From an uncultured Alistipes sp. (GTDB taxonomy: Bacteria > Bacteroidota > Bacteroidia > Bacteroidales > Rikenellaceae): a stretch of DNA of 5,384 bases. The translations under genes and the position numbers were made by a program. How positions within the stretch are numbered: position 1 is the stretch's first letter; each line of letters begins with the position of its first letter. The notes beneath the pieces were generated by a model. That model was given only the letters and a program-made list of their open reading frames with translations, did no database searches and was not told the origin of the DNA. Location of the stretch: positions 1 to 5,384 of the forward strand of contig CAMWIG010000149.1 of assembly GCA_947174295.1 (NCBI GenBank). Direction: 5' to 3'. Positions 1 to 5,384 of the stretch are shown one piece after another.

Positions 1-3
1 AAA

Positions 4-35
4 AAAATATACACACAAACCGTCGATTAACCAAA
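4..35 (-). promoter_or_regulatory. possible Bacteroidota-type promoter reading off the left edge
   Basis: On the minus strand a TTTG (35 to 32) is followed after 20 bases by TATATTTT (11 to 4). This matches the Bacteroidota -33 TTTG and -7 TAnnTTTG pattern except for the last base of the -7 box. It would drive a minus-strand gene lying beyond position 1. The run of seven A's at 1-7, read as T's on the minus strand, could instead be ordinary AT-rich spacer or a late part of the pepD terminator. The match is short and no downstream gene can be seen. Confidence 0.3.
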
Positions 36-86
36 CGCAGCCGCCAAAAATGGCGCCCGACGAACCGCCGTCGCACACGCCGAACA

Positions 87-123
87 GGGGGCGCGATTTC
101 CGCGAGGCTGCGGAAATCCCCCC
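87..123 (-). terminator. hairpin after pepD, probable terminator
   Basis: GATTTCCGC (95-103) pairs perfectly with GCGGAAATC (110-118) around a 6-base loop. Outside it, five G's (87-91) pair with five C's (119-123) if the three bases 92-94 bulge out, giving 14 base pairs in all. It begins 22 bases past the pepD stop codon, where a terminator is expected. No T-tract directly follows it on the minus strand, so it is not a classic intrinsic terminator. A weaker 5-bp hairpin with a 4-base loop lies further on at 42-55. Apart from these and the possible promoter at 4-35, I see nothing in the non-coding stretch 1-145. Confidence 0.55.
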
Positions 124-145
124 TCATTACTATCGGCCGCACGGT

Positions 146-1600
146 CTACTCCACGCGGCGCAGAAGCTCCGCGAGCAGGTCCCAGAACATGGGCACGGTC
201 GCGATTTCAAGACGCTCGTCGGGCGAGTGCACGCCGCGCAGCGTCGGGCCGAACGACACCATCTCCAATTCGGGGTACTTTTCGAGGAAGAGTCCGCACT
301 CCAAACCAGCGTGGATGGCGCGCACCTTGGGCTCCTTGCCGAACAGGTCGCGATATGCGGCTACTGTCTGTTCGAGCAATTTCGACTCGGGGTCGGGCGT
401 CCAGCCGGGGTATCCGTCGGAATGGGCCACGTCGGCGCCGGCGAGCGAAAATACCGACTCGACCATCTGCATGACGTAAATCTTCGCGCTCTCGACCGAC
501 GAACGCTGCGACGAAGTGACGACGATTCTGTTCTCGCCCTCGAACTTCACCGACGCGAGGTTCGTCGATGTCTCGACCAGACCCGGCACGGCGAACGACA
601 TGGCCACCACGCCGTTGGGCACGCCGACAATCGAGTAGACGAGTCCCTGCTGCGTGCGTGCGTCGAGCACCGTGTCGACCTGCGGCATCTCGTTGAGCGT
701 GATGCGGAAATTGGGCTCGCGGTGGCGGAACTCGTTTTCGAGTTCGGCCCTGAATGTCGCGAAACGCTTCTCGAAATCGTTCTTGAAGTGCGTCGGCACA
801 CCGAATATGGCGTAGGCCTCGCGCGGAATGGCATTGCGCAGATTGCCGCCGTCGAAGTAGCTCAGGCGCAGCTCGAAGCTCTGCATGCCGTCCCACAGCA
901 GACGGGCCACGGTCTTGTTGGAGTTGGCGCGGCCCTTGTCGATATCGTCGCCAGAATGGCCGCCCAGCAGATCGGACACGTCGACACGATAGAACGTGTA
1001 GTTCTTCGGCGCAGGCTCGCTCTTGTAGGTGAACGTCGCTACGGTGTCGATGCCGCCTGCGCAGCCGATGAATATCTCTCCCTCGTCCTCCGAGTCGAGG
1101 TTCACGAGATACTTGCCCGTGAGCATACCCTCGCCGAGCTCGAACGCGCCCGTAAGGCCGGTCTCCTCGTCCACGGTGAACAGCGCCTCGACCGGGCCGT
1201 GCTGCAACGACTCGTCGACCATGACAGCCAGTGCGGCAGCCATGCCGATTCCGCAGTCGGCGCCCAGCGTCGTGCCCTCGGCCTTGACCCACCCGCCGTC
1301 GATACGGGTGCGTATGGCATCGTTCTCGAAATCGAACTCCACGTCGGAGTTCTTCTCGCATACCATATCCATATGGGCTTGGAGAATCACCGTCGGGCGG
1401 TTCTCGTAACCCGGCGCAGCCGGCTTGCGCATCACGACATTGCCTATGGCATCCTTGCGGTATTCGATTCCGCGCTCCTCGGCGAAGCGCACCAGATAGT
1501 CGATTATCTTTCCCTCCTTCTTCGACGGACGCGGCACGCGCGTAATCTCGTCGAAAATTTCCCACACGGTGCGGGGTTCGAGATTGGTTATAGCTGACAT
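146..1600 (-). CDS. pepD: aminoacyl-histidine dipeptidase (Xaa-His dipeptidase, peptidase family M20C)
   Basis: Cytosolic metallodipeptidase that hydrolyses Xaa-His and other dipeptides and so recycles amino acids. The product has 484 residues, against about 485 for E. coli PepD, and aligns end to end from memory, which supports the ATG at 1600. The di-zinc site is complete: H76 and catalytic D78 in AHMDM, bridging D115 in GADCG, general base E145 with ligand E146 in DEETG, D169 in NLDSEDEGE, and H458 in HSPDE. The conserved GGHSG (213-217) opens the inserted lid domain, about 200-395, which divides the catalytic domain in family structures. The motifs NLRNAIPRE and IHAGLECGLF are also typical of PepD. 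The usual Asn after the bridging Asp is Cys here (C116). The gene is transcribed away from ispF, is followed by a hairpin, and appears to be a single-gene unit. No signal peptide is seen. Confidence 0.95.
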   Translation of the reverse strand: MSAITNLEPRTVWEIFDEITRVPRPSKKEGKIIDYLVRFAEERGIEYRKDAIGNVVMRKPAAPGYENRPTVILQAHMDMVCEKNSDVEFDFENDAIRTRIDGGWVKAEGTTLGADCGIGMAAALAVMVDESLQHGPVEALFTVDEETGLTGAFELGEGMLTGKYLVNLDSEDEGEIFIGCAGGIDTVATFTYKSEPAPKNYTFYRVDVSDLLGGHSGDDIDKGRANSNKTVARLLWDGMQSFELRLSYFDGGNLRNAIPREAYAIFGVPTHFKNDFEKRFATFRAELENEFRHREPNFRITLNEMPQVDTVLDARTQQGLVYSIVGVPNGVVAMSFAVPGLVETSTNLASVKFEGENRIVVTSSQRSSVESAKIYVMQMVESVFSLAGADVAHSDGYPGWTPDPESKLLEQTVAAYRDLFGKEPKVRAIHAGLECGLFLEKYPELEMVSFGPTLRGVHSPDERLEIATVPMFWDLLAELLRRVE

Positions 1601-1623
1601 AGTCTTATAATGTTTAATTTTCG

Positions 1624-1631
1624 CAAATGTA
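1624..1631 (-). promoter_or_regulatory. pepD promoter, -7 box TACATTTG
   Basis: Read on the minus strand, 1631 to 1624 is TACATTTG, an exact match to the Bacteroidota -7 consensus TAnnTTTG. It ends 23 bases before the pepD ATG (1600), implying a short 5' leader of roughly 15-20 bases. A clear -33 TTTG at the usual spacing is missing; the nearest candidate is TTTA (1658 to 1655), 23 bases away. The box forms one arm of a symmetric dyad shared with the ispF promoter. Confidence 0.6.
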
Positions 1632-1644
1632 CGAAATATTTTCG

Positions 1645-1652
1645 TAACTTTG
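1645..1652 (+). promoter_or_regulatory. ispF promoter, -7 box TAACTTTG
   Basis: Positions 1645-1652 read TAACTTTG, an exact match to the Bacteroidota -7 consensus TAnnTTTG. It ends 16 bases before the first ispF ATG (1669), so the leader would be very short, around 10 bases. The -33 region is weak: TTTC at 1619-1622 lies 22 bases upstream. No Shine-Dalgarno sequence precedes the start, as is usual in Bacteroidota. Confidence 0.6.
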
Positions 1653-1668
1653 CATAAAGCGATTTACC

Positions 1669-2199
1669 ATGATGAATTTCAGAATAGGTTACGGATACGA
1701 CGTCCACGCTCTGGCCGACGGACTGCGGCTCGTGTTGGGCGGCGTCGAAATCGAACACTCGAAGGGCTGCGTGGCGCACTCCGACGGCGACGTGGCTATA
1801 CACGCCATCTGCGACGCACTGCTGGGCGCCGCGGCACTGGGCGACATCGGGCTGCATTTTCCCGACACGTCGGACGACTTCGCGGGAATCGACTCGCGCA
1901 TACTTCTGCGGCGCACAGCAGCGCTTCTGGCCGAACGCGGATATCGGGTCGGCAACATCGACTGCACGATTGCCATGCAGCGCCCCAAGCTGCGCCCCCA
2001 CATCGACGCCATGCGCACGGCCCTCGCCGCCGACATGAACATTGCCGTCGACTGCGTGTCGGTCAAGGCCACCACGACCGAACGGCTCGGATTCGAGGGG
2101 CGCGAAGAGGGAGTCTCGGCTTCGGCCGCAGCTCTGATTTACCGCACGGACAGCGAGGCGCAATCAGCAACTGCTCCGGCCAGGCAGCGGCAGCAATAG
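1669..2199 (+). CDS. ispF: 2-C-methyl-D-erythritol 2,4-cyclodiphosphate synthase
   Basis: Converts CDP-methylerythritol 2-phosphate to methylerythritol 2,4-cyclodiphosphate with release of CMP, the fifth step of the non-mevalonate isoprenoid pathway. Family members are cytosolic homotrimers with a divalent metal at each active site. The metal ligands are present: D11 and H13 in GYDVH, and H45 in DVAIH. Also present are AHSDGD (36-41), the DALLGAAALGDIG segment (49-61), FPDT (64-67) and ATTTE (134-138) with the following GFEGREEG that lines the nucleotide pocket in the family. Family proteins are about 160 residues; this one has 176, with about 16 extra residues at the C-terminus rich in Ala, Gln, Ser and Arg. 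Two ATG codons stand in tandem (1669 and 1672). The second leaves three residues before the conserved RIGYG, and either could be used. The gene diverges from pepD and converges on the DUF4251-like gene, so it is probably monocistronic. Confidence 0.96.
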   Translation: MMNFRIGYGYDVHALADGLRLVLGGVEIEHSKGCVAHSDGDVAIHAICDALLGAAALGDIGLHFPDTSDDFAGIDSRILLRRTAALLAERGYRVGNIDCTIAMQRPKLRPHIDAMRTALAADMNIAVDCVSVKATTTERLGFEGREEGVSASAAALIYRTDSEAQSATAPARQRQQ

Positions 2200-2235
2200 A
2201 TACTGCTAATTCACGCATAATAAACAGCAGCCGCG

Positions 2236-2253
2236 CGCATACCGGCATATGCG
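2236..2253. repeat. small inverted repeat beside the main intergenic hairpin
   Basis: CGCATA (2236-2241) and TATGCG (2248-2253) form a 6-bp stem around a 6-base loop. It directly abuts the larger hairpin at 2255-2289. It may stabilise a shared terminator, but a stem this short can arise by chance. Confidence 0.3.
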
Positions 2254-2254
2254 A

Positions 2255-2289
2255 CGACGGGAGCTGCCTGCAAGAGGCAGCTCCCGTCG
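2255..2289. terminator. bidirectional terminator-like hairpin between convergent genes
   Basis: The arms 2255-2269 (starting CGACGGG) and 2275-2289 (ending CCCGTCG) are perfect reverse complements of 15 bases around the 5-base loop GCAAG. The hairpin starts 56 bases after the ispF stop and 28 bases after the DUF4251-like stop, which read towards each other, so it can serve both transcripts. Neither side has a T-tract, so termination may be inefficient, or the stem may instead stabilise 3' ends. The rest of 2200-2316 shows only the small hairpin at 2236-2253. Confidence 0.6.
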
Positions 2290-2316
2290 ATCGTATTCCC
2301 GCGAACGGGGCAGGCG

Positions 2317-2904
2317 TCAGTATATAGCCGTTATCGTACCGCTGTACTGCACGGCGTTGTACCACGGATTGGAGAGCGTGAGCGTACAGCCGCCCATCTT
2401 CGAATAGATTTCGAACGTGAAGGTGAACGTACCGGCCGTGAAGAGCGACGACGAGAAGCTGACAGTCCAGCCGTCGTTGGTCTGCTCGGTGGTGTAGCCC
2501 TGCACGCTCGGCAGCGTGTAGTTGAGAATCGTGAGGTGGTAAGGCGGCACGTAACCCTTGATATACGGCAGGCAGACATCCACGACATCGCCCCAGATGC
2601 CGACATCGAAATTGGGATTGGTGATTTGGCGCATCGACCCGGCAGGCTGTTGCTGCATGGTCTGCGGATTGAACTGGAAGTGACGCGAGAGCACCACCGA
2701 GTCGATGAACTTCTCGTACTCGGCCAGACGCTTCGCACGACGCGCCTCGCGCTCTTCGCGGCGCTCCTCCTTGGGAGAGACGGGGCGCTCCTTCTCCAAA
2801 ACCGACGACGCCTGCGCACGGCGCGACGACTTCGACTGGCCTATCGTATACATCAGCGGAATGCACACCAAGGCCGCAATCAAGAAATAGTAGATTCTTT
2901 TCAT
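2317..2904 (-). CDS. DUF4251-like exported or membrane-anchored protein, function unknown
   Basis: A protein of 195 residues from the ATG at 2904; an in-frame GTG at 2910 would add two residues but overlaps a palindrome. Residues 1-3 are basic at the start (MKR), then 4-21 are hydrophobic, as in a signal peptide or N-terminal anchor. The only Cys in that segment (C14, preceded by ALV) is a poor lipobox, so a lipoprotein is unlikely. Residues 24-62 are a Lys/Arg/Glu/Ser-rich linker, probably helical. Residues 61-195 look like a DUF4251 domain, a small beta-rich family found mainly in Bacteroidales: SRHFQF (73-78), LPYIKGYVPPY (112-122), alternating aromatic strands and a closing YSGTI (187-191). 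The family assignment is from memory of the pattern. No catalytic residues are evident and no function is known to me. It follows uvrA on the same strand with a 54-bp gap, so co-transcription is possible, but a functional link to DNA repair is not implied. Confidence 0.8.
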   Translation of the reverse strand: MKRIYYFLIAALVCIPLMYTIGQSKSSRRAQASSVLEKERPVSPKEERREEREARRAKRLAEYEKFIDSVVLSRHFQFNPQTMQQQPAGSMRQITNPNFDVGIWGDVVDVCLPYIKGYVPPYHLTILNYTLPSVQGYTTEQTNDGWTVSFSSSLFTAGTFTFTFEIYSKMGGCTLTLSNPWYNAVQYSGTITAIY

Positions 2905-2907
2905 AAG

Positions 2908-2927
2908 CACATATAAGGTTATATGTG
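2908..2927. repeat. 20-bp near-perfect palindrome before the DUF4251-like gene
   Basis: CACATATAA (2908-2916) and TTATATGTG (2919-2927) are exact reverse complements separated by two bases (GG). It ends three bases before the ATG at 2904 on the minus strand and lies between uvrA and this gene. It could be an operator for a dimeric regulator. As RNA it could form a weak AU-rich hairpin (7-bp stem, 6-base loop) next to the start codon, affecting translation. It is the clearest regulatory-looking element on this side of the window; its role is inferred. Confidence 0.5.
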
Positions 2928-2938
2928 CCCGTGTCGAG

Positions 2939-2946
2939 CAAATATC
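2939..2946 (-). promoter_or_regulatory. weak -7 box candidate for the DUF4251-like gene
   Basis: Read on the minus strand, 2946 to 2939 is GATATTTG, one base off the Bacteroidota TAnnTTTG consensus. It starts 12 bases past the uvrA stop codon, and a transcript from it would start at or just before the palindrome at 2908-2927. No TTTG is seen at the expected -33 distance, so read-through from uvrA is an equally good explanation for expression. Confidence 0.25.
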
Positions 2947-2958
2947 CTGCCCGAATCG

Positions 2959-5384
2959 TCAAATGCCCATCTTTCGGAGGAATACGCCCGTATGGCTATC
3001 CGCGCACTGCGCCACCTCGTGCGGCGTGCCCTGCGCGACGATGCGGCCGCCGGCGACACCTCCCTCGGGGCCGATGTCGATGACATGGTCGGCGACCTTC
3101 ACCACATCGAGGTTATGCTCGATGACTATGGCCGTATTGCCTCTGTCCACTAGCTTGCGCAGAACGTCCAGCAGCTGTCGGATATCCTCGAAATGGAGGC
3201 CCGTCGTCGGCTCGTCGAGAATGTAGAGCGTCCGGCCCGTGTCGCGCTTCGACAGCTCGGAGGAGAGCTTGATTCGCTGGCTCTCGCCGCCCGAGAGCGT
3301 CGTGCAGGGCTGCCCGAGCGTGAGGTATCCGAGACCGACCTCCTGAATGGCGCGCAGCTTCTGGTGTATGGACGGGATGTTCTCGAAGAACTCCACGGCC
3401 ATGTTTACCGTCATGTTCAGCACGTCGTCGATATTGCGGCCCTTGTACTTCACTTCGAGCGTCTCGCGGTTGTAGCGATGGCCTCCGCACGCCTTGCAGG
3501 TGACATACACATCGGGCAGGAAGTTCATCTCGATGGTCTGCACGCCGGCGCCTCGGCACTCTTCGCAGCGGCCGCCCTTGACATTGAACGAGAAACGGCC
3601 GGCCTTGAATCCGCGAATCTGCGCATCGGGCGTAGACTCGAACAGCTTGCGGATGTCGGAGAAGACGTTGGAGTAGGTCGCAGGATTGCTTCGCGGCGAA
3701 CGCCCGATGGGCGACTGGTCGACGACGACCAGCTTGTCGATGTTGTCCATGCCATCTATGGCGTCGTGTTCCAGCGGCTGGTCGTACGAACGGTAGAGAT
3801 AGCGGCTCAGCGCCGGCCGCAGCGTGCCGTTCACGAGCGACGACTTGCCCGAGCCGCTGACGCCCGTCACGCAGATGAGTTTTCCGAGCGGGAACTCCAC
3901 GTCGATGCCTTTCAGGTTGTTGCCGCGGGCGCCGCGGACGGTAATCGAGAGTCCGTTGCCGGGACGCAGCGTCTCGGGTATCTCTATGCGCCGGCGGCCG
4001 GTCAGGTAGTCTGCCGTGATGGAGTCGGAACGCATGATGTCGCCGATGGTGCCCGCAGCCACGATGTTGCCGCCCTTGCGGCCGGCACGCGGGCCGACGT
4101 CGACTATGAAATCGGCCGCACGCATCATGTCCTCGTCGTGCTCGACGACGATTACCGAGTTGCCGGCATCGCGCAGCTCCTGCAACGAACGGATAAGACG
4201 CTGATTGTCGCGCTGATGCAGACCGATGCTCGGCTCGTCGAGGATGTAGAGTACGTTGACCAGCTTCGAGCCTATCTGCGTGGCGAGGCGTATGCGCTGG
4301 CTCTCGCCGCCCGACAGCGAACGCGACGCGCGCGACAGCGACAGGTAGCCCAGCCCCACCTCCAAGAGGAAGTGCAGACGCTCGCGAATCTCCTTGATGA
4401 TTTCACGTGCTATCTTGCGCTCCTTATCGTTCATGTATTCCTCGATATGCTCCATCCACTCCGCGAACTCGGTGATGGACATCGCCGACACCTCGGCTAT
4501 GTTTTTCCCGCCGATGCGGAACTGCAAAGCCTCCTTTTTCAGCCGGCTGCCGCCGCACGCGCTGCACTTGCGGTAGACGAGGAACTGCTCGCGCCATTTC
4601 TGGCCGCGCTTCGAATCCTCGTCCTCGTTGCGGTTGACGTATTCGGCCACGCCCTCCCACGATACGAGACGGTTTCCGCCCGAGCAGGTGAACTCCGACA
4701 TGTTGACCGTCAGCGGCTCGGCATCGCCGTAGAGTATGGCGTTCAGACCCTCGGGCGATATGGTCGACACAGGGTCTTCGAGCGTGAAGTCGTGACGGCG
4801 GCCGAGAACCTCCAACACGGCGAAGAGCATGTTGTTGCGATACTTGCCCAAAGGCTCTATGGCCCCCTCGCCGAGCGAGAGCGACATGTCGGGGATTATC
4901 TTCTCCATGTCGAACACCGCCTCCTCGCCCAGACCGTTGCAGTGCGGGCATGCGCCCTGCGGCGAGTTGAAGGAGAAGGTATGCGGCGCAGGGTCTTCGA
5001 ACGCCACGCCCGTCGAGGGGCACATCAGGTGCTGCGAGTAGTAGCGCAGCCCCTCTGTTCCGTAGTCGTAGACGGCCATCGTACCCTTGCCCTGACGCAT
5101 CGCCTCAGCGAGCGAGGTCATGATGCGCACGCCGGAGTCGGGGCCGACGCTCAGTCGGTCGACGACGAGGTCGATGTTGTGCACCTTGTAGCGGTCGAGA
5201 CGCATTCCCGACGAGAACTCGCGAATCTCGCCGTCGATGCGGGCGTAGATGTAGCCCTTCTTGGCCAGCGACTCGAAGAGCTCGCGGTAGTGGCCCTTGC
5301 GGCCCTTGACCACGGGAGCCATGACGGCTATCTTGCGGCCTGCGAAACCCGAAAGAATCAGCTCTCCGATGCGGTCGTCGGAGT
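2959..5384 (-). CDS. uvrA: excinuclease ABC subunit A (UvrA), N-terminus cut by the window edge
   Basis: DNA-damage sensor of nucleotide excision repair: an ATPase dimer that loads UvrB onto damaged DNA. The frame stays open to 5384; 808 residues are visible of about 940 in the family, so roughly 135 are missing, including Walker A of the first ATPase domain. Residues are counted from the internal Met at 5322. The UvrB-binding domain (about 1-95, starting APVVKGRKG) is present, which makes this the UvrA1 type rather than the shorter UvrA2. First ATPase half: signature LSGGES (336-341), Walker B ILDEP (360-364), switch H395. Second half: Walker A GVSGSGKS (487-494), signature LSGGES (676-681), Walker B ILDEP (701-705), switch H736. 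The C-terminal zinc finger is intact (C586, C589, C609, C612), and a further CxxC lies at 253/256. The first zinc finger has C101, C125 and C128, but Thr104 replaces the fourth Cys. The C-terminus (FLRKMGI) is of normal family type. Promoter and start are outside the window. Confidence 0.97.
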   Translation of the reverse strand, partial: SDDRIGELILSGFAGRKIAVMAPVVKGRKGHYRELFESLAKKGYIYARIDGEIREFSSGMRLDRYKVHNIDLVVDRLSVGPDSGVRIMTSLAEAMRQGKGTMAVYDYGTEGLRYYSQHLMCPSTGVAFEDPAPHTFSFNSPQGACPHCNGLGEEAVFDMEKIIPDMSLSLGEGAIEPLGKYRNNMLFAVLEVLGRRHDFTLEDPVSTISPEGLNAILYGDAEPLTVNMSEFTCSGGNRLVSWEGVAEYVNRNEDEDSKRGQKWREQFLVYRKCSACGGSRLKKEALQFRIGGKNIAEVSAMSITEFAEWMEHIEEYMNDKERKIAREIIKEIRERLHFLLEVGLGYLSLSRASRSLSGGESQRIRLATQIGSKLVNVLYILDEPSIGLHQRDNQRLIRSLQELRDAGNSVIVVEHDEDMMRAADFIVDVGPRAGRKGGNIVAAGTIGDIMRSDSITADYLTGRRRIEIPETLRPGNGLSITVRGARGNNLKGIDVEFPLGKLICVTGVSGSGKSSLVNGTLRPALSRYLYRSYDQPLEHDAIDGMDNIDKLVVVDQSPIGRSPRSNPATYSNVFSDIRKLFESTPDAQIRGFKAGRFSFNVKGGRCEECRGAGVQTIEMNFLPDVYVTCKACGGHRYNRETLEVKYKGRNIDDVLNMTVNMAVEFFENIPSIHQKLRAIQEVGLGYLTLGQPCTTLSGGESQRIKLSSELSKRDTGRTLYILDEPTTGLHFEDIRQLLDVLRKLVDRGNTAIVIEHNLDVVKVADHVIDIGPEGGVAGGRIVAQGTPHEVAQCADSHTGVFLRKMGI

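Noticed and set aside
207..1565. 452-codon minus-strand frame inside pepD
   Set aside because: It overlaps pepD in another frame and its Arg/Gly-rich product has no family resemblance. It is a GC-driven shadow.
50..1597. 515-codon open frame on the plus strand across the whole of pepD
   Set aside because: It is antisense to a gene with every PepD catalytic motif. Its product is rich in Arg, His, Val and Leu with no recognisable domain, as expected of a shadow frame opposite GC-rich coding sequence.
1588..2163. 191-codon minus-strand frame opposite ispF
   Set aside because: Antisense to a clear ispF; it also runs through the divergent promoter region and has no domain.
1650..2327. 225-codon plus-strand frame overlapping ispF
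   Set aside because: It begins inside the ispF -7 box, reads ispF out of frame into Arg/His-rich sequence, and crosses the terminator-like hairpin.
2063..2962. 299-codon minus-strand frame covering the DUF4251-like gene and the end of ispF
   Set aside because: It would run through the intergenic hairpin and over the ispF 3' end, and its product is Arg/Ala-rich without family motifs. The 195-residue frame has a signal-like N-terminus and a recognisable domain.
2959..5384. UvrA2-type or drug-resistance ABC-F protein instead of UvrA
   Set aside because: The UvrB-binding domain is present and UvrA zinc fingers and UvrA-type signature and Walker motifs occur in both halves, which rules out ABC-F and the shortened UvrA2.
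1..5384. CRISPR array, defence island, mobile element or tandem repeats
   Set aside because: No spaced direct repeats, transposase, integrase, tRNA or terminal repeats were seen; the genes are core housekeeping genes with uniform GC-rich coding character.

Overview
The window looks like a piece of a GC-rich Bacteroidota chromosome, most likely Bacteroidales and plausibly Alistipes or a relative. The grounds are: TAnnTTTG-type promoter elements in the AT-rich gaps, no Shine-Dalgarno sequences, a DUF4251-type exported protein (a family I know mainly from Bacteroidales), and protein sequences that resemble Bacteroidales versions of housekeeping enzymes. The genus is an inference. No rRNA, tRNA, CRISPR array, insertion sequence or prophage gene was seen.

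Layout from left to right. Positions 1-145 are non-coding: a possible promoter reading off the left edge, then a strong hairpin that probably ends the pepD transcript. Positions 146-1600 (minus) encode a complete PepD-type M20 dipeptidase. A 68-bp AT-rich gap (1601-1668) separates it from the divergent ispF gene (1669-2199, plus), which encodes MECDP synthase of the non-mevalonate isoprenoid pathway. This gap holds two promoter -7 boxes on opposite strands, arranged as one symmetric dyad. Positions 2200-2316 lie between convergent genes and contain a 15-bp perfect hairpin, probably a shared terminator. Positions 2317-2904 (minus) encode a small exported or membrane-anchored DUF4251-like protein of unknown function. 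A 20-bp near-perfect palindrome sits directly before its start codon. Positions 2959-5384 (minus) hold uvrA, the damage-recognition ATPase of nucleotide excision repair; its N-terminus, including the first Walker A motif, lies beyond the right edge.

The genes do not form an obvious pathway. PepD (peptide turnover), IspF (isoprenoid precursors) and UvrA (DNA repair) are independent housekeeping functions. The DUF4251-like gene follows uvrA on the same strand after a short gap and may be co-transcribed with it or have its own promoter. I found no convincing new multi-gene system. The most interesting items are small: the symmetric divergent promoter, the palindrome before the DUF4251 gene, and a missing zinc-ligand cysteine in UvrA.
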